Part shown: one piece after another, positions 59,606 to 64,000 of the stretch
Layout of the letters: every line of letters begins with the position of its first letter
Numbering within the stretch: the first letter of the stretch is position 1
Assembly: GCA_023653785.1 (NCBI GenBank)
Contig: JAMKCH010012693.1
Coordinates: 124,001 to 188,000 of the forward strand
Length of the DNA stretch: 64,000 nt
Source: Ophioderma brevispina
Taxonomy: Eukaryota > Echinodermata > Ophiuroidea > Amphilepidida > Ophiodermatidae
Direction of reading: 5' to 3'
Made by a program: the position numbers and the translations under genes
The notes under the pieces: generated by a model
The model's input: only the letters and a program-made list of their open reading frames with translations
Database searches by the model: none
What the model was told of the DNA's origin: nothing

Positions 59606-60315
59606 CAGATATAAAAATCCCAACTTTTTCGAGGCAAGTCAAGGGGACCGAGGCTGTGGATCCCGAAAATGCTCCTTTAAATTGCCCAAAAAATTAACCC
59701 TCAGAAGTTATTTAGGTTTACATTTTGGCTATGATTTTGTTTAAATTTCTCTGACCAACCAACCCTATCCCATCATTTTTGGTTGAAGACAAGAAAACAG
59801 TTTTTTGTTTTGGTATGGGTTATGTGTTATGTAGGAGGTAGTTTTGGGGGGTTGGGGGGAGCTGATCTTAAATGGCAGTATGAGCGACCATGTCCTTCAC
59901 AACCCTGTTTGAGCATGCTCCAGATTTTAAGACCCACATTTTGCCATTCTCAGTCTTTCTTTAGGCAAAACATTTATCCTTTCATTGGCTCTGCAACCTC
60001 TAATTTGGTCAAAAAATTCAGCTCCAAATACTAACATGCACATAAATTTCAGTTCTCAAGCCCCAAGTTCAGTGCTTCACACTGCACATGACTACCAGAA
60101 CTAAAGTTGAGTGCTCCCGGTACAGTTGTGAACTGGAGCTGTTTCGCCCACACAACCCACTTGACAAGACAAGCGGTTGTTCATGGCTTTTATTGTACTC
60201 ATAGGGGGTCTATGAGTTTGGAAAGAGTAATGATCAACATCAAAATCCAAAAATGGACAAAAGTCCATAAAAATTGCCAATATCTTAGCATGACAATTTA
60301 CGCAGGGGCGGTGCC

Positions 60316-60341
60316 GGGGGGGGGGGGGGGGGGGGGGGGGG
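60316..60341 (+). repeat. Poly-G tract, 26 G
   Basis: An uninterrupted run of 26 G. Length may be unreliable in the assembly. Confidence 0.9.
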
Positions 60342-60969
60342 TCTTCCCCGAGAGTTTCAAAATTTAGGATAAACAGGGTTTTTAAGCAATGAATTTCATA
60401 AAAATTAGAATTTTTACCTATATGAAATAATGAAATGCAATGTTTCGCCCCTCTTATGATTTTACCCTGGTGCCGCCTCTGTGTACAAGGTCTTATGCTA
60501 ACATCCTCTACAAGTTTACTACCAATAAAAAGTGAACTTTTATTTTAAATGAATCAGAGTTTAATTGAGTATGTCCTAGAACTATAATCATATAGATGAT
60601 GTGACCCATGATGTCACATGTTGTCATTAGGACACCCTCTGTTATTTTCTGGCAGGCAAAATATTAGTATTTTTATGACAGACCACATAAATTCTGGTCA
60701 TAAATTACTTGCAGAACCTTTCCTGATCTAAATCGGTCACAATATGCAGCTGGTAGCATTAGCAAGCATGCTTAATAAGAATGTTGGTATTATTTAATGT
60801 GAAACAAAAATGAAATTTCCCCATGCAAAGTATAGGGGCTTTAGCCTGTAAGTTTTTCACCATTCTCTCTTAAACCAACAAAGGGTGCCACAAACATAAA
60901 CAAATGTTGCATCTAAAATCATAACTTAGGGACGGAACATTGGAGATCAAGGATATCATTCGAAAAAGG

Positions 60970-61006
60970 TGATATATATATATATATATAGATATATATA
61001 TATACT
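60970..61006. repeat. TA microsatellite
   Basis: About 18 TA units with one GA interruption. Confidence 0.9.
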
Positions 61007-61267
61007 CCTAAAAAATCCGAATGATATAAATTACTGTATTAAAAAGGTATGTAGGTATGTAGGTGAATTATAATAATAAATGCCAGGAGCGTTGTTCGCG
61101 TAATGTGTTTGCTTATTGACCTGTGTCCATAAATGCATTGATAACGAAGCATGATGTGGACGTTTGAGAGAGTTATCCAGCTGGCTTGGCGCGTCCATTT
61201 GAAAGCAAGTTTGAGCATGTTGATGGCCATTTCAACATCGTCGGATTTTTTAGGCGGGGAGTATACA

Positions 61268-62336
61268 GGGTTCCCAAAAGATAAGTCCCCCCCCCTAAAA
61301 TTCGAGGATATTTCGTTGCATAACTTCACTTAGAACTGGATGTTTAGAAAATTTTACAAAGTTTTAAAGAGAGGAAACATTTGGTTCTGCCACAAAAGTC
61401 GTTGCTTTTCAAAAAACACTTTTGGCATCAACACATGTTCCTTTTCCAAAAATGATGTTGTCAGAAAAAGTGGCACTTTACCGTATTCAAAGGACTGAAG
61501 TAAAGAAATTAATCAATTTACAACAACGATTTCATTTCCTTTTTATATGCATTAAGGTCTGAAGTAAATAAGCTTAAAACATTAACGCATAGGCAAACAA
61601 ATAAACAAGACAAATATGCAGTCAAAATAATGAGATTTGTGTAAGCAACACCAGGTGAAATGTGAAGCAGATCGACACATAAAGGAGAACGCTACTCTGG
61701 ATCAACGTGGTGGAATTATCAGTAAGCATGGAACCACATTCATCAGCAGAACATCAGAAAATTGGTAAACAGCATGTGTACACACTACATTGATGTCATC
61801 AGTGCAGAAGGAAACGGTGACTATTGAGTCTCACCCTGAATGGCAAAACAATTAAGCTTATTTTGATTTGAAACAGGCATTTCAAACATTACCTCTTTCA
61901 TCATTCATAAAAAAGAGCAATATGCAAAGAAAAATGACTTTATTGATACTGATGAATGTTAAGCTTACATCTCTTCTTTTTTTTTGTTTTCCTGCATATT
62001 GTCTTGTTTATTTGTTTGCCTATGCGTCAATGTTTTAAGCTTATTTACTTCAGACAGCAATAAAGAAAGGAAACGAAATCATTGTTGCAAATGGATAATT
62101 TCTAGACTTTGGACCTTTGAATACGGTAAAGTGCCACTTTTCTGACAACACCTTTTTTGGAAAAAACAAGTGTGTGTTGATGCCAAAGGTGTTTTTTGAA
62201 AAGCAACAAAATTTTGTCGCAGAGCCAATGTTTCCTCTCTTTAAAACTTTTTAAAATGTTCTAAACATCCAGTTCTAAGTGAAGTTATGCAACGAAATGT
62301 CCTCGAATTTTAGGGGGAACTTATCTTTTGGGAACC
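61268..62336. mobile_element. Inverted-repeat DNA element of about 1.07 kb, arms about 350 bp
   Basis: Ends gggttcccaaaagataagt and acttatcttttgggaaccc are inverted. The arms also pair at ttcacttagaactggatgtt with acatccagttctaagtgaag; aagtggcactttaccgtatt with aatacggtaaagtgccactt; aaataagcttaaaacatta with aatgttttaagcttattta; and gcaaacaaataaacaagaca with gtcttgtttatttgtttgcc. The loop (about 61640-61985) has no recognised transposase. A TA-rich microsatellite abuts the right end, so any TA target duplication is ambiguous. Confidence 0.82.
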
Positions 62337-62403
62337 CATATATATATATATAATATTATATATATATATATTATATATATATATATTATATATTATATAT
62401 ATA
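62337..62403. repeat. TA microsatellite
   Basis: TA units with short interruptions directly after the inverted-repeat element. Confidence 0.9.
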
Positions 62404-62418
62404 ATCTACAAATGGTAT

Positions 62419-63006
62419 ATTAGGGAGACAGTTGAATAATTCCATTAGCTTATAATGAGCTCTTATAGTTATTAAATTAATTAATATTCATATCCTTTGT
62501 TATTCTAGTGGATTACCCTTCATTTGCATAAATTAATATTCATATCCTTTGACGGAATAAACCGCAATTCTAAAGGAAACGTTAGGGAGACAGTAAATGT
62601 CTCCCTAACGTATTCATTAGTACATAACAAAGATCAGTGTCTCCCAAAGGTGCGATATAGGTTTCGTTATAAAATTATATATTATATATATATATATATT
62701 ATATATATATATATATATAATATATATATATATATTATATATATATATATATATATATTATATATCGCTATCTCCTGGCTTAGGGCGAAGCGATCTTTTC
62801 ATATTCACTCATTACGTCGTTAGGGGGAAATATTACCTTCCCCTTACGCCTCCCTTTGTATTGCGATTTATTCTGTCAAAGGATATGAATATTAATTTAT
62901 GCAAATGAAGGATATTCCACTAGAATAACAAAGGATATGAATATTAATTAATTTAACTAACTATAAGAGCTCATTATAAACTAATGAATTATTCATGATT
63001 CCCCCT
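62419..63006. mobile_element. Nested palindromic element with ttaggg(a/g)ga-type ends
   Basis: The left arm (62419-62590) and right arm (62820-63006) are inverted: attaatattcatatcctttg with caaaggatatgaatattaat (twice per arm), and tttgcataaattaat with attaatttatgcaaa. Inside the left arm is a separate perfect hairpin at about 62579-62611, acgttagggagaca pairing with tgtctccctaacgt. The centre (62675-62765) is TA microsatellite with imperfect palindromes. No coding content. Confidence 0.75.
62675..62765. repeat. TA microsatellite in the loop of the nested palindrome
   Basis: Mostly TA units interrupted by ttata and taata blocks. Confidence 0.9.
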
Positions 63007-63315
63007 AACAACTAAATATATATATATATATATATATATTATATAGTACTCAGATGTGATAAGTGTACACACATGTGCATAACTTATTCACACCAGAGTT
63101 AGCAAAATAATTAGCTCAAATTGCAGGCAAACAAGATCAACTAAATTGGTAAAAAGGCAATGGCAGCACTGGAATTCCCCATAGAAACCTATTATGGTGA
63201 ACACTTTGGGTGTTGTGATAAGCCTTGCTAAGATATCTAGTTAGGCTACCCAATCAGGTTTGACAACACCAGGAAGTAACAATCATCAAGTACCTGGTTT
63301 TGCTCAGAGGCAAAT
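63007..63315. other. Short spacer with TA repeat at its left end
   Basis: TA units occupy about 63017-63044. The remainder shows nothing recognisable. Confidence 0.5.
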
Positions 63316-63581
63316 CAGAGGGAATTTAAGTCCATCCCACAATTTGCCAAAAAATTTCACCTCAAATCCCACAAATATCCTATTAACAAATAAAACCCCG
63401 GCTTTTTACACTCCTTTTAGCCCACAAAGTGCTAGTACTTAAGAAATTTTAGCATGATATGTCTTGTGATTCATAAACTTCTTGAACTTTATCTTTTATG
63501 CCCAAGTACAGACAGTTGTTTAGTACAGTACAGTATAGGCACATGGCAATGCATTATGGGAATTATTCAAAACACCCTCTG
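63316..63581 (-). mobile_element. hAT-like MITE, copy 2, inverted, with 9 bp flanking duplication
   Basis: Inverted relative to 47417-47709. Shared blocks include cacaaagtgctagtactta, tagcatgat, atgtcttgtg and tatt.aaaacaccctctg. The left end begins cagagggaatttaa. Both flanks (63307-63315 and 63582-63590) read gaggcaaat. Length 266 bp; no coding content. Confidence 0.85.
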
Positions 63582-63590
63582 GAGGCAAAT

Positions 63591-64000
63591 TAGGATTTCC
63601 ATAAACTAGCTTATCAGCATTATGTATATATGACTGACACTTGAGGGGATAAGGTGTGTACTTGCCCTTGTCCGATATTCACTGTTGATTGGACAAATAG
63701 TGAGCAAGCTGGAATTTAGCTTTTCAATAATATACCTTTGCAACAACTCCAACTTACTATGACACTTCCTTGGTAAGAAACTTAAAACTTTCTTTCCAAT
63801 CTAATGCACGCACCTTTTTTTTATTGCAAATTTCCAAAAAAATACTTAAGTGAGAGGCTTCACTCACAAAATATGTGATTATGAGCAATGAAGTCCTGTC
63901 TCTTATAGAAATGTGTTTTTATATCAGTGCTACTCTTAATTTTCTTAATGCACTAGTGAAACCCCTTAAGACTTGTTTTTCATTTGACTATTACCTGATA
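63591..64000. other. Window end, nothing recognised
   Basis: AT-rich DNA with no ends or motifs identified. Confidence 0.4.

Larger units (their letters stand above)
58146..61267. other. AT-rich intergenic DNA
   Basis: No gene recognised. It contains an inverted family fragment at 59465-59605, a G26 run at 60316-60341 beside gcggtgcc, and a TA microsatellite at 60970-61006. Confidence 0.4.

Overview
This is a eukaryotic, intron-bearing, AT-rich window, probably from a marine invertebrate deuterostome. An echinoderm is my best guess, from the repeat types and the animal-type glutamine synthetase; this is inference, with no marker gene to settle it. Most open reading frames here are short and random. 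One host gene is recognisable, on the + strand from about 32.7 to 40.8 kb: a glutamine synthetase split into at least seven coding exons. Six exons are clean, with matching splice phases and GT/AG borders. The fifth coding exon (about 37.22-37.41 kb) carries the metal and ammonium-site region but is broken by several small indels and has no visible acceptor. The locus is therefore either a recently inactivated copy or a functional gene with a badly assembled exon.

The rest is mobile-element debris. Left part (0-18 kb): a decayed DIRS-like tyrosine recombinase (0.4-1.0 kb, - strand), repeats carrying a GGCCGCC motif, a 0.96 kb foldback element (6.2-7.1 kb), a TTAA-bounded element (10.3-10.8 kb), a degenerate L2/CR1-like reverse transcriptase (11-12.5 kb, - strand), a tandem array of about 167 bp units (12.7-13.06 kb), and a 3.2 kb element whose inverted arms are themselves arrays of 22-24 bp subrepeats (14.1-17.3 kb), resembling the Foldback/TU transposon architecture.

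Middle part (18.5-32.7 kb): a 5.6 kb element bounded by inverted arms of about 370-410 bp and rich in poly-G/poly-C tracts (18.5-24.1 kb), a second copy of the 10.3 kb repeat family (25.9 kb), a palindromic TTAA-bounded element (26.7-27.2 kb), and two non-LTR reverse transcriptase remnants, 27.5 kb (+) and 28.0-30.3 kb (-), the latter with a 312 bp internal tandem duplication.

Right part (40.8-64 kb): the 3' flank of the synthetase, several palindromic MITE-like elements, a 316 bp perfectly identical repeat pair 903 bp apart, two copies of a hAT-like MITE with visible target-site duplications (47.4 and 63.3 kb), a 5'-truncated reverse transcriptase interrupted by a 172 bp insertion (47.7-48.7 kb), tRNA-derived SINE-like sequences, two inverted-repeat elements near the right end (61.3-63.0 kb), and TA microsatellites. 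No CRISPR array, rRNA gene, intact tRNA gene or intact transposase was found.
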